From assembly GCF_037126465.1 (NCBI RefSeq), contig NC_088202.1:80766160-80830159 (forward strand): a DNA stretch of 64,000 nt, written 5' to 3'. Under the pieces are notes generated by a model. That model worked only from the letters and a program-made list of their open reading frames with translations, was not told the DNA's origin and searched no databases. Positions 45,463 through 56,414 of this stretch are shown one piece after another. The position numbers and the translations under genes were made by a program. Within the stretch, counting starts at the first letter, position 1, and each line of letters starts with the position of its first letter. The stretch is from Ornithodoros turicata (lineage: Eukaryota > Arthropoda > Arachnida > Ixodida > Argasidae).

Positions 45463-45746
45463 TGGCCGAGCGGGTTAAGGCGTCCCGTTGGTGGTAGCCA
45501 AGGTCGTGCTGAAGACGGGTAGGTAGTGGGTTCGAATCCTACCACCGGCTGTGCTGTCTGAGGTTTTCCCTGGGTTTTCCGAAGACTTTACAGACGAATG
45601 TCGGCACAGTTCATCCTGAAGCCGGTCCAGGACGCATACTAACCCCCTGTCCCCCCACGCCTTCCTGCTGTCTTCTTTCCATCTGTCCACATCTGTATAC
45701 GGCTCATGGGCACAGCCGCTTCGCGGGACTAACACACAATAAAAGA
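45463..45746 (+). mobile_element. tRNA-derived SINE (Ruka-like), best-preserved copy
   Basis: Has a near-consensus A box (TGGCCGAGCGGGTTAAGG) and an intact B box (GGTTCGAATCC at 45529-45539), in the style of tRNA-Ser/Leu including a longer variable-arm region. The body and tail are shared with 8244-8540 and 105-185, ending GACTAACACACAATAAAA. It is inserted in CCAATATTGG-type sequence next to the promoter module. With intact boxes it is the likeliest of the three to be transcribed by RNA polymerase III. Confidence 0.85.
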
Positions 45747-45810
45747 AGACTGGGTGATTGTCTTGGGGAATACGTTCTTCTTTAAGGCACATGACATCGT
45801 TCTAGCACGC

Positions 45811-45905
45811 ACCACAAAACGAAGCAAGAACAAAGTTCACGAAACGAAGTTCACGAAGCAAGAACAAAATTCGCAAAACGAAGTTCACGAAGCAAGAACA
45901 AAATT
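45811..45905 (+). repeat. 34-bp tandem repeat, about 2.6 units
   Basis: GAAGCAAGAACAAA recurs at 45821, 45855 and 45889, separated by ACGAAGTTCAC-type sequence. The last unit merges with the Penelope fragment, whose equivalent in the minus-strand copy has a single unit. Confidence 0.85.
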
Positions 45906-46215
45906 ATGTTAGCACACACACTGCGGTTTTGTCCAGCAAGCAGATGGCATTGATTAACAGAGGTACGCGGTTCGGTTAGTGTGTGTGTGGGGGGGGGGGG
46001 GGGAGCCCCTTGATTATGTACTGTTATCGCTGTATCCTTGTGTCTCATTTCTCCGCCTTTATCGGATTCATGTTTCCTTTTTACTTCCAGTGGTTTATCA
46101 GATGTAAGGGGGTTGATGTTGCTGTTTTTTGTCATAAAGTTGGTTGAAAGTGCGACAGCTAGATGTGTCCTGTCTACTTTGTTCACTGTCCCTGGTTTTT
46201 AGTGCAAGTCGCCAA
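45906..46215 (+). mobile_element. Penelope-like element 3' end, second copy, opposite strand
   Basis: The reverse complement matches 42940-43195: the end of the GIY-YIG frame (near CAATGCCATCT) and the 3' UTR with CAGGACACATCTAGCTGTCG. It is 5'-truncated at the 34-bp repeat. A G run at 45989-46003 is unique to this copy. The two copies point away from each other. Confidence 0.7.
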
Positions 46216-46859
46216 CAGACAGACAGTGTTATGTGCCTGGTACAGTTGTAATCTGTTCTGATCTTGGCACCATGATCCGTTGTGCGTCCTCTTAGTGAAA
46301 GCTTTGGAGGTATCTCCCCTTTTCCTTCTTGGTTATCCCCTTTTTCCACAGGTGTGTAGATCAATGCTTGTGCAGCAAGGATTTGTGCAGGATTTTCACT
46401 TCGAGAGGGGGTGGAGGAGGTTGGAACTGCGTAGGGTTGTGTGAGACACTTATCTCCTGTGTTTTGTGCCTTTTTTTTTAAAACCATTTTGGCAGGTATT
46501 TGGGTGCGTGTTGTAACTCCTTGGCTTCGCTTGGCCTATGTTACGGACGTTTCTTTCCTTGAACACAGGAGTAACAGTAGCTCCCGATCATGAGATGCAG
46601 GGTGACCGGTAGCGCCATCTCTTGCCAACAAGGGGCGGCGTACATCGATCTCTTTGCCGAAGTGAGGACTGGATAAAGTTGAGATCGCCATGCCAAAATG
46701 TTTGTCACACCTGACCATTTCATGCTTCTTCACGCGCACATAGCATATTTGAAAACGCACCTGCAAGTGTGACCTCTGTTATCCAGACCAGACCAGGGAG
46801 GCCAAGTTCGTTCAGAGTAGCGATAACTTGATGCGTCGAGAAAAATAATCAGAACGCGT
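46216..46859. other. Gap, no supported gene
   Basis: No recognisable exon. The minus-strand frame of 129 codons here has a repeat-like composition only. Confidence 0.4.
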
Positions 46860-46902
46860 CTATTGGACAGCGGGCAGCAGCGTGCGCAGCGCTGTCCAAT
46901 AG
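46860..46902. promoter_or_regulatory. 13-bp perfect palindrome with CCAAT boxes
   Basis: CTATTGGACAGCG is mirrored exactly 17 nt later by CGCTGTCCAATAG, placing divergent CCAAT boxes around a TGCGCA word. It could act as a bidirectional CCAAT promoter element or a cruciform. The link to any gene is inference. Confidence 0.35.
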
Positions 46903-47854
46903 GTGCGCTTCGATTGCTTATCTCGACAATCAGCGAACATAGCCTCCCTGACTAGAGTTGCAGAAGCAGCTGTTTGTTTCTCCCTCTCTCGTTCGGCGCC
47001 CATCTGCGCATCATCGTTTTGTGACGACAGGGACTTATTTGTGCACTTTCATTTGTTTCGAGTAATTGAGTTATGGTCCCATTCCACACGTTTTCTCTTT
47101 GGCTTTGACTGGGCGTTACAGTACAAGAAAGACGAGGCCGTAATCCATTGGTTCCGCGGCACTCGGCGCGGTTGCGCATGTCGTATACGGATGCCTTCAA
47201 TTCTGATGGTATTCTTTACTAGTCTAGGTGTTATTATTAACCTGGTGAGGCTTATGCGAAAAGTAGTGTGGGAAGAATATGCATTGCTTTCACGTAACTA
47301 CGTCAGGGATGTACTGCCGTGTAAAAATGGCTGCGGACACTTTAGTCTGTGGCAAATACTATTTATGCGCGGGGAGAGCCAACACGTGGTACGCAGTTCC
47401 CCCTGCCTACTCGAGGCGGCGCGCAGCGATACAACCGCCTCTCTTCCGTTCGCCTCTCTTCCGAAATCGTTCGCTTCAACGCCATTACCGCGTGAGTCCG
47501 CGATCACTATCCTTGCGTCGCTACGGCAGTATGACGTTGATGTTCAAGTTGCTGCTGCACATTCGCTCTTGCTTTCTGGAACGTTTTGCATTAGTGTATC
47601 TCTATTTCTATTTTTGCCCTGCCGGAGGCAAGAGAGCACGTTGTAAAATCAAACAATGGCGTACTGTGTTTCATTATTGCAACCGCGCATGCCGCTCAGT
47701 CGCATATTTCAATCTTTTTTCTTGTTTTCTTTTAAAGGCGCGCAGGAGTATGCATCATAATTTTGCCAAACGGTTCATTCTACACGTGTGTTTGGATTTG
47801 ATTATTTGCTGCAGTAATTTATGTCAGCAACAACATATGATAATGTATGAGTAA
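46903..47854 (+). other. Two overlapping long open frames, unassigned
   Basis: A 247-codon frame (46903-47646, GTG start) is the longest open stretch of the window. A second frame, 191 codons (47279-47854), overlaps it in another phase; from its ATG at 47326 it reads MAADTLVCGKYYLCAGRAN. Neither has a known domain, and the composition alternates hydrophobic and Arg-rich without a pattern. Both may be chance. The CCAAT palindrome just upstream is the only reason to look again. Confidence 0.2.
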
Positions 47855-50329
47855 CTTCGTTTGGGGATTTGTGGCCCACTATCCCTGTGATGTGAGCCTC
47901 AAATGACATGCGTGTGCAGTGATTCTTAGGTTACTGGTAGGATTTGTGGTGTTTGATTCTGGTTTTTCACACATTCGACGTGCAAAATCGGATCTGATCG
48001 GTGATTATTTCGCCCGGCCACTACCTGTCGCTGGCTTTTGATGGTCACATTTTAAATCGGAAGAGGAAATGGAAAGGACTGTCCCATGTATCTGGTGAAC
48101 GCATTGCTCCAGGCTTTAGCTAAGCCGCTTCTTGATGAAGCTGGACTAGTTTTAACCTGGGCATATCCTAAGCATAGCCCTCATAATTTGACCCTGTGAC
48201 AGGTGGGAGCGCACTTGTTTACTATTTTTCTGCAAATGATTTCACTTCTTTCGTCCATTGTACTTCCACATGAAGCAAAAGGAAATAAAACTGAGCGAGT
48301 TGAAGCGCTCATTCAGGAGAGTAATGGTGTACAAATAATTTCCATCCACCGCGTGAATATTGTGGCGGTCTACGTTTATCTAGGCTGCTTTTCGCTAAAT
48401 ACCGAAAACCAGAAACCCTGCACCTACTGACCTAACCTGTATGCAAGACTATTTCGAATTGTTCAGCACTTCTTTCCTCCACCTTTCTAGTACACACTAG
48501 TGATTTTTGTATTATGCACGAAATTTTATTTGCCTTGTCGCCTTCGCATTCGAGCAGCTATAATTGGCAATAGGGTTTTTCGAAATAAAGCAAAAGAGAA
48601 TAATTATCGTGTTCCTAATTTGTTTATCAATGTTCGGAACTACACGTGATCCGTCGTTCAACGAACATATGCCTAAGGAAGAGATACATTCAGTCGAACA
48701 TCGCCCCTGCATGACATTCAGTCATGGTAAAGGTCGCGCCACAGACAAGTTTTGATATCACGTGACTCAGTTGTACATTTCCGGGTGTGATTTTTGACAT
48801 TATCTCGTGAGTGCACTAATGTGCCATAACTGACATGGCGTGCTGATATCGTGATCGCGACGGGGCGATAAGTCATAATGATTCGTGTGAAGTCCGTCTG
48901 GCGGCGTGATCATCTGCGATCGTCAACTGTTATCGCCTCGAGCCGTTTGATTACTTTAAACTCCCGAAAATATTGCGGTCACAATATTGCGATACAGGGC
49001 GCGATATCGGCCTTCTCGTAAGTTCATAGTGAGTGTGAGATCGAAGCGCTCTTATCAGATGATTGTGATCGTGAGTGATCGTGCGCCAGACTGCCGACCT
49101 CTGGCAGAGGGACAGCGCGGAATTAAACCGATTCCCTTTATCTGCAAGCTCCACATCTTCTAAACGGGCCATGTGCATGAAACTAATAATAACAACGAAT
49201 GTTGTTCGCATGCAACGTTGTAGTGGATGAGGCAATTGCAGTATTCACATGTGTCCCACTAGAAAGCGCGTGAATAATGGAGAGGAGGGAAGTATCCGCA
49301 AAGCGACAGTCTATTACGTTAGCGCTTGATGTCTGCCCTTGACGACTTCACAACGTACACACAACTGGGACTTCGTCTGCGGATACCGATATCTCACGAT
49401 GATGTCGCACGGGAGACTGGCCTGGAGACAGCACTGACACACAAGAAAGAACCATAGGGAAAAAAGAAGCATTCCAGAAACGGCTCCCACGCGGCCTCTC
49501 TCCACACATTTCATTCTTTGTACCCCTCTAGAGACAACTATGACAATGAATGCGAGAGATCGACGCCTGCCTGTCCCTTGCCTTTCTTCGACGTCACTTT
49601 TTATTTTACGTATTGCTTCCTTTCTAGATGGTAGCGACAGGGCTCGGTGGGTGATGGCACGAGGGTGGAAGAGCCAATCATTCTAACCTCGTCTGCAGCG
49701 AGTAAGATTAACGAGTGAGGCGATGGCGAGGCTTCTGGCTTGAACGCACGGTAAGCGGCACCCCAAAGCAATAGGGCACGTCAATCGAGATCAAGGGAGG
49801 GGAGCCTGGCGGAATTGGCGGAGGTCGAGTTAACAGCAACACTGTCTAGCTGACAAATCCAGGGACATCACGCGACCGGCATGTTTGTTTGATGCTGTTA
49901 CAGGGTGCCTGATGGTTGAGACAATAGGTTGTACGTTGTCTTTATTTGTTTTGCCATATGGTTGGCGGAAGAGCATGAGGCGCAGTGCGGTGCCCGATGT
50001 CCGCCTGCGTGAACTCCCAGGGCGCAGTTCAATTTTAGAAGTTCAGAAATGTGATGGAATCTCGACACTGCGTTGCACGGTTGAATAGCGATCGCATGGG
50101 GGCGTCCCAGGAAAGTGCTTTATATCGCTGCTTGTTGATTTGGCATGCTAGCCTTGGGCTATTTATACAGCTCGAGGGGAAGAAAAGTTCGTTGCCTGCG
50201 CAAAATAAGTTTGGGGTCATTTGAACTTTGTAAGTCACGCTATCATAGTGGAACATTTCAAATGCAAACCTATGAAAGTAAACGACTAGAAGAAACGACA
50301 AGCTCAGTACTAAACCCGCCATAAGTTCT
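47855..50329. other. Gap, no supported gene
   Basis: Short frames only. 48800-49090 is rich in GATCG/CGATC words but not arrayed. No repeat partner was found in the window. Confidence 0.45.
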
Positions 50330-50537
50330 TTTTTTAATCATCTTTGTCTTTAATCTATCTCATCCTTCTTTCACCGTTTGTTAGTTTATCCTTTGTTTCC
50401 TAATTATTTTCTTTTTATTTATTTTATTCTTCTTTTATTTCTTTTTCTTTTTCTTTGCGGAATAGCAAGCCGACGTCCCGTTTGGCTGACCTCTCCTCCC
50501 TTTTTTATTTGTTCTAATAAATATATCCCCCCCCCGC
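50330..50537 (+). mobile_element. LINE 3' end, 5'-truncated
   Basis: Shares GTTAGTTTATCCTTTGTTTC and the T-rich UTR with 29100-29160, then AATAGCAAGCCGACGTCC and AATAAATATATC with nine C. Confidence 0.75.
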
Positions 50538-51238
50538 AGAAGTTCAAATCACATCAATACGAGGCTTTAGTCATTCTACAGTATTTGAAGTGTATATGTG
50601 TGTAAGTAAATAAGTAAGTTAAGTAAGAATCGTAACTGAAGCGTAGATATAGGATGCGTGACAACTCGAACCGCGAGGCTACTCGCAAGAGTTTACTTTT
50701 GTCTGAGAAGAGTTCCACAAGCCTACTCCTTCGAGTCCTCTGTTGCTTAAAAAAACGCAGACTCATAAACCACAGTCAACATACCAACATCCAACGTCTG
50801 CCTACGAAGCATTTTCTTTCGCTTCAGTAGATCTTTCAAGTGATGCATCTCCGACGATTGTACCAGCGAAGCCCTGTCTGCAAACTATCCCTCACAACGC
50901 TATCTCTTCAACATGCTTTAAAGGACCATGGAAAGGATATTCAAGCTGTCTCAAATCCGCTCGTATTTCATGAAAGGGCCCATGAAAATCATATACCAAA
51001 AATACTTCGGCTCAAAAAGGTCCCACAACAACGCAATTTAATTGTAAAAAACGCTGCCGCGGCGGGAAGTTTCAAGACTCCATCTCCAGGCCTCTCCTCG
51101 AGTCCTGTGACCTCGCACCGGCAACCTCATTCGTTGCGAAAACTCCGTCTGCTCTCCACAGAGCGATGTGCTACACTCGTTCACTGCGATTCATTCAATG
51201 ACATCAAACAGGAAAATAAACGTTTTTAAAATGGTACG
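50538..51238. other. Gap, one unassigned frame
   Basis: A 129-codon frame (50840-51229) ends just beyond an AATAAA at 51212-51217. It has no recognisable motif and no convincing acceptor. It could be a terminal exon or chance. Confidence 0.3.
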
Positions 51239-51393
51239 TGGGTCATTCCACGCGAAAGGATCCAATGAGTGCGCTCGACCTACCACCATTCGAGCCGAAA
51301 AAATTCGCGGCACCTCCAAGGGATGTATAATGTCACATGACGAAATATGTATGCTCTAGTAGTAACCGTTGTCGCTGCAGGCGCCATTAAAGA

Positions 51394-51408
51394 GGGGGGG
51401 GGGGGGGG
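51394..51408 (+). repeat. Homopolymer run of 15 G
   Basis: Present only in the left arm of the fold-back. The right arm has no such run at the matching place (near 53810), so it expanded after the arms formed. Confidence 0.9.
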
Positions 51409-52129
51409 TTCCTTGTAGAAACCACAAATCGCCCGAAAGTTTGTAGCGACCCTCCGGGATCTCCTAGAAACTTGGGATTTGTTCTAAATCGTAGAAGGAG
51501 GTCTATTTTATAACCGCAGCGAAATTCCCGTCTTTTTACCTTCCCTTGTCATTTTTTTCTTTCTTTCTTTCTTTCTTTATTATAGACACAACATGTTACA
51601 TCAGTTGTGTAGGGGGCGGCCAAAAAGCGGCAAGCCTACGTCATTGCCTACGGAACCCGTCACGAACGCAATTTTCGTGTAATTTTGGCGTTTTTTTTTT
51701 ACGCCTGATGGGTCAGCTAAATTTTCGTGAATATTTTTTCGCTGGTAGCTCTCGTGATGCTGCTCATGCAAAAAAATCGTCAGAACTGAGGGTGTAGTTG
51801 GTAATGTAATAAAATTTCGTAAAGTAGTTATATCTAGCTAAATCTTCAATGTTCGGAGGCGGAATTCGGAATGAGGAGATCGGTGTGGAAAAATAATGTT
51901 TGCGTCAGTGTATGCGACGGGCCTTCCCATACAACATCTAAAAGAATCTCGAGGGTATTTTTTGATAAGCGTGAGAATTTTTTTTTTTTTTTTGCCGACT
52001 GATACATCGCCACGTCTCCGCGAGGGAATCTGCGTCTCGCTACGGCGTCGCAAAGGCTGGACGCGACGCGTCGAGTACAAATATTCAGCGTCGCGTTCGT
52101 CGATCAGTCTGTGCACGAAGTCTGTGCAC

Positions 52130-52880
52130 AGCCCTGCACGGGTCGACTTTTCGACTTTTCCGGGCCCGGCCCGGTCCGGTGGCATCGAAAAATGGCCCGA
52201 CCCGGCCCGGGCCCGGACCTTCATGCTTTTATGCGGCTCGGCCCGTCCCGACCCGTCCCGATGGCCCAGTGAATAGAGTCCGGCCCGGCCCTGCCCGCAG
52301 ATCCCGGGCTAGTATTTCCAGCTGTGACGTACGCGTCTCTAGCGCTTATCACACAAATTTGTCAGTAAATTTATAAGCAGAGAAGACACGGTCACAAACA
52401 TACAAGAAAGGTACATACAAGAACACCACAACAGCACGAGACCAAACTAAATCCAGGACGCACGCGGGCTGCTGTGTGTGAGGATGCTGTCGACAAACTC
52501 CTCCCAATCCTTACCCCTCTCACCAAGCTTTGCGAACGTGATTGTGAAATACGTGAGGAGTCAGGAGCATTGTAAAGTGGCCTTGAGAATGTTATAGAGG
52601 GTCGAATCATAAGCATAATGCAGTGTCCCTTGCTTGTTTTTGCAAATATATGCACATGAATTACGCAAGCATAGTCCTCCATTGCGTGGGATTATTGCGT
52701 GACCTGGTCGAGCCTGACTCTTGGAAACATGTTTGTCGGCCGGGCCCGCCGTGCTGGCGTCTCTTCTCGGCCCGGGACCAGCCCGGCCAGGCCCAGAGCA
52801 CACAGCCAATAACAAGCCTGGCCCATCCAACTGGCCGGGTCGGGCTAGGACTGGTCGGGGGCCCGGGCCCGTGCAGGGCT
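52130..52880. mobile_element. TIR-like element with GGCCCGG simple-sequence ends (possibly hAT-derived)
   Basis: AGCCCTGCACGGG opens the left end, and its reverse complement (CCCGTGCAGGGCT) closes the right. The next about 150 bp on each side are built of GGCCCGG/CCCGGGC words. No exact 8-bp target duplication was seen, so boundaries are approximate. Confidence 0.6.
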
Positions 52881-53311
52881 CTAGCAACGACAACGCTAAC
52901 GAAAAGTCACAGAAAAAAGATAAGTCTCACCACTGTAAGTAAGACTTACGCGAATACAAATCATGAGGAACTGAACTATTCCATTCAATCTAAGACTAGA
53001 CTAAGACTAGGTGAGTTGATGGGGAAGTCACAGAAACACGACGACCTATGCGGATGAACTATCAGGGGCCACCGGCATTCAGTGCGGAAGCACGAGCGCG
53101 GTGCCAATTCACCCAGCAGAGTGGCGACGTATTCGTCGGCAAATTTTTTTTTTCTCGCGCTTATCAAAAAATGCCCTCGAGATTTTTTGATATGTGATAT
53201 GGTAAGGTCCGTCGCGTACAATGACGCAAACTATATTTTTCCAAACCGACCTCCTCGTTCCGAATTTGCCTCCGAACATTGAGGATTTAGCTAAAAATGG
53301 CTGCTTTACTA

Positions 53312-53480
53312 GAGATAAACTGATGTTCTGAGGCTGGAACAACATAGAAGGGACAGATACGTCGCTGGAGAGGCGTGTTAGCTTAGCTCAATTGGTAGAG
53401 CCCTGGACCGGCAATCCAGAAGATGTGGGTTCGATCCGTACAGCTGGCTAACCTTTTCAGTGACTTTCATCTTTCATCGT
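53312..53480 (+). mobile_element. tRNA-Ala-like SINE, full copy with 10-bp target duplication
   Basis: Flanked by TGCTTTACTA on both sides (53302-53311 and 53481-53490). It contains a 73-nt tRNA-like fold (53377-53449): acceptor GTTAGCT/AGCTGGC, D-stem GCTC/GAGC, anticodon stem CTGGA/TCCAG with anticodon GGC (Ala), and T loop TTCGATC. Position 33 is C instead of U and one T-stem pair is mismatched, so it is not a working tRNA. A 5' leader (GCTGGAACAACATAGAAGGG) and a 3' tail (CAGTGACTTTCATCTTTC) recur at 3570-3680. Confidence 0.9.
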
Positions 53481-53965
53481 TGCTTTACTAATTTTTAATA
53501 CATTACCAACTACACCCTCAGTTCTGACGATTTTTTTTTGCATGAGCAGCATCACGAGAGCTACCAGCGAAAAAATATTCACGAAAATCCAGCTGACCCA
53601 CCAGGCGTAAAAAAATCGCAAACCTAGGCGAAAATTGGGCTCGTGACGGGTTCCGCAGGCAATGACGGGGGAAGGTAAAAAGGCGGTAATTTCGCTGCGA
53701 CTATAAAATAGACCACCTTCAACAATTTAAAACAACCCCAAAGTCTGTAGGAGATCCCGGAGCGTCGCTGCAAACTTTCGGACGATTGGTGGTTTTTAGA
53801 AGGAACTCACTCTTTAACGGCGCCTGGAGCGACAACGGCTACCACTAGAACATAAATATTTTGTCATGTTACATTATAGATACCCAAGAGGTGCCACAAT
53901 TTTTTTCGGCTCGAATGGTGATAGGTCGAGCGCACTCATTGGATCCTTTCGCGTGGAATGACCCA

Positions 53966-54995
53966 TCTGTTTACCGGTGGCACGCTACAGTGGTTCTTTT
54001 ATCATCATTGCGTGCGTCTACGAGTAGAGAGTACGTACCGTATACGTATGTCGCCATCGGCGTCATCATATGCGGCGTTGTTCAGTGTGGCTTTTGCGGT
54101 GTCATGCGTCACTCCTTTTCGTTAAATTTAATCGAGATAGAGCCTGCATTACTGCCCGTACACGTGTGTTGCACAAGTGTGTGCGTCATTGAGGAGGATT
54201 ACAGTGATGGCGTGTGGTGTTCGAGGCTGAGCAGATGAAAAAAAAAAGTACCCGCGGTTTCCGCATGCATCAGGTTCCGGCAAATGAGCCAGCAAGAAGT
54301 AGGTGGCTTGCCTTCATTCAACTTACGGTTCAACCTGACACTGAACTTCGAATATGCAGTCTACATTTCACTGGGACTGATTATGAGTGACCACCCAGCT
54401 TCGTGAAATGCGTCGGCGCCGACTTCCGAGTCTCTCTGAAGCGATGTGTTGCTCCGTCGCTAAATCTACCTGACGCGAGCGAGCAATGCAAACGGCGAAG
54501 AACGAGCACCTGCACTACAACCCGAGCTGCTGCACAAGACACATCGACCGTTTCGGACTCCGTGTGATCTCATCCGGAGAAGCGTTTGTCAGAAGAAACT
54601 GCGAGAAACGTACGCAGCAGACGACGCTCCGACCTCCTCCGTGTTGCTCCGCGTCGATGACCGATCCCGGCTGACGTCACTCCGCGATCCCTCCTCTGAG
54701 TGGATGCAGGTGTTTTGTCACATCGTGACGCGTGTTCACTTGGCTTGTCACATGACCTCCGCAGAAAAGCGGAGAGTTTCGCGCGAGCGGCGGAATCAAA
54801 CGTCTAACGTGGGCGCAATATCTTAGTTAGGACAGTATTTATTGTGTAAACACATAATATTGGACACGTTTGAACGCGGTCGAAGAGATAACGTTTTTTC
54901 TCCCTACTTACCTCGCTCCTTTAAAGGCGGTGTCCAGACCAAAAACGCAGTTGAACTGAAGGTGCGATCGGAATAGTGGGTGCCCGAAAATCAGT
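53966..54995. other. Gap, no supported gene
   Basis: CTCCTTTAAAGGCGGTGTCC near 54915 resembles a dispersed element edge (compare TTAAAGGAGCAGTGACAG near 24684). The 125-codon frame at 53861-54238 starts inside the fold-back arm and has no motif. Confidence 0.4.
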
Positions 54996-55112
54996 GCTGT
55001 ACGTAGCGCCGCTACCGTATTCGCTACTTTTTTCAGTAGCGGTGTAGCGGTCCCGCTACATTTTAAATTGGTAACGAAAAAGTATTTCCGCTACAAATAT
55101 GGGTAGCGGCGG
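54996..55112. repeat. GTAGCGG-rich fold-back-like repeat
   Basis: GTAGCGCCGCTACCG, CAGTAGCGGTGTAGCGG and CCGCTACA words alternate in both orientations. This is the same style as the GTTAC repeat at 34588. Confidence 0.5.
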
Positions 55113-55250
55113 ACTCTTCCCAGGCAGCACAAACCCTCGGGAAAAGAATGGGAACGCAATGGGGGCTTCGGCTCCTGAACGGGCGATAGTGCCCGACTGG
55201 TTCCCAGCGGTGTGGGAACTGAGGAGGTAGAGAAGATAAGGTAGTATCCC

Positions 55251-55412
55251 GGCGGTGCCCTGATCATTTCTCGCTCTGGTCTCCTTTTGGTCATGTAAAC
55301 AATAATATAGGATCGCTCCCCGATGCTGCTCTGATCATTTCCCGGTCTGGACTGACCTTGGTCATGTGACCAAAATATAGGATCGCTCCCCGATGCTGAT
55401 CTGATCACTGTA
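55251..55412 (+). repeat. 70-bp minisatellite, about 2.3 units
   Basis: TGATCATTTC starts units at 55261 and 55332, with a partial one at 55402. GATCGCTCCCCGATGCTG lies at 55311 and 55381. Each unit carries GGTCATGT(A/G)A, an M-box-like TCATGTG in the second. It ends about 130 bp upstream of the gene model's ATG. Confidence 0.85.
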
Positions 55413-55540
55413 CGATAATCAATCACATGACCGGGGTGCAGCAACGGATTTCTCTTCCCAGACTGTCAGGCGCCGAGTGATGCAATCACGTAACCGACAG
55501 TTCCCGACAGAGTCCCCGTCGCTCTCGCTGCGAGAAACGA

Positions 55541-56414
55541 ATGTATCCGGCCGTGCTGCCGAAACTTTCAAGGAATTCCGACATTTTTAAGCGATTCATC
55601 GAGTGGTAAGTGCTATTTCTTTTTGTGGTATTCGTCGCATTGATAAACGTTACTCATAAATGCTTTTCAACATGAGTGACACCGTTCTAGAAGGCTTCTC
55701 TCGAAACTTAGCAGCGCAGCATCGCATAGTTTCGATTTCAGTGTTCCATTGTGGTTTATGCGTTGCTTTTAGGATAATGGACTCCGTTTTGGTGAAAATA
55801 TGGTTCAGTAAAGTGTGGAATCGTATGTATTGTGTATTTGACATCAAACGAAATATAACCATTTCTCAGGACGACTGCGTGATGCAGCTGTGCTTTCCAT
55901 CTCCTGCGTGCGTACAAAACTGGAATGCTGGAGGACTTCAGCTCAAGGTTCGTTTTTGTTGTCATTCTAAATAAAAAGAAAAGAAAGTAAGGAACCTCCG
56001 AAGTGAATAAATTATTCCGATTTAATCAGTTTGCGTAATGTGATCAACGCATGATATGTAATTTGTTTGAAATTGTGAGTGAATGAAAGCTATCCTGATC
56101 TTTCATTCAGAATGTCATGCTGGACCACCACCAGAGCGTGCTTAAAGAAATCAATGCCTTGGTGAAGGTATCACCGAAGTGCCCACCACCAGATCTCTGC
56201 CTCAGGGCCAGTGATGATGGTAAAGATTTTTCTAGCGGATCTTGTCATGTCATGCTGAAAACTGTAAGTTTAGCTATTTGGTCTGTATTCAATAACATGT
56301 GCATCTTGTGGTGTGGTGTACTTTTCTCAGTGTAACCCTGACCTCAAGCTATCTTCCACTTTGAGAATCCACCCCGCACTTCGGTTACAACACTATGAAC
56401 CTATCGCGCTGTGA
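55541..56414 (+). CDS. Predicted four-exon gene, product unknown (about 158 aa)
   Basis: I do not recognise the protein. Exon 1 (55541-55605) runs MYPAVLPKLSRNSDIFKRF to a strong donor (GTG|GTAAGTG). Exon 2 (55773-55947) follows the acceptor TGCTTTTAG and joins in frame (VKIWFSKVWNRMYCVFD); its donor AAG|GTTCGT is weak. Exon 3 (56111-56263; CATTCAG acceptor) encodes MLDHHQSVLKEINALVK and a Cys/Pro stretch, ending ACT|GTAAGT. Exon 4 (56331-56414; TTTTCTCAG acceptor) encodes CNPDLKLSSTLRIHP and stops at TGA. All three joints keep frame, and introns are 167, 163 and 67 bp. There is no signal peptide or membrane segment. The frame stays open upstream of the ATG for at least 12 codons, so the start may lie further 5'. 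It may be a host gene or an old transposon gene. Confidence 0.5.

Larger units (their letters stand above)
51239..53965. mobile_element. Fold-back transposon with about 0.7-0.8 kb inverted arms
   Basis: The ends TGGGTCATTCCACGCGAAAG and the right mirror are followed by near-continuous inverted similarity. The left arm is 51239-52012. The right arm is 53121-53965, interrupted by a SINE at 53312-53480. Landmarks in both arms include ATTTCGCTGCG, TGACGGGTTCCG-type words and GATGCTGCTCATGC. The interior (52013-53120) contains another TIR-like element and no transposase. No target duplication is evident at TGGG/CCCA, so the true tips may lie slightly outside. Confidence 0.8.

Noticed and set aside
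50840..51229. Terminal exon ending near AATAAA
   Set aside because: No convincing acceptor upstream, and the signal overlaps the end of the frame just before the fold-back element.
53377..53449. A functional tRNA-Ala gene
   Set aside because: The fold is good, but U33 is C, one T-stem pair is mismatched, and the segment sits inside a SINE flanked by a 10-bp target duplication.
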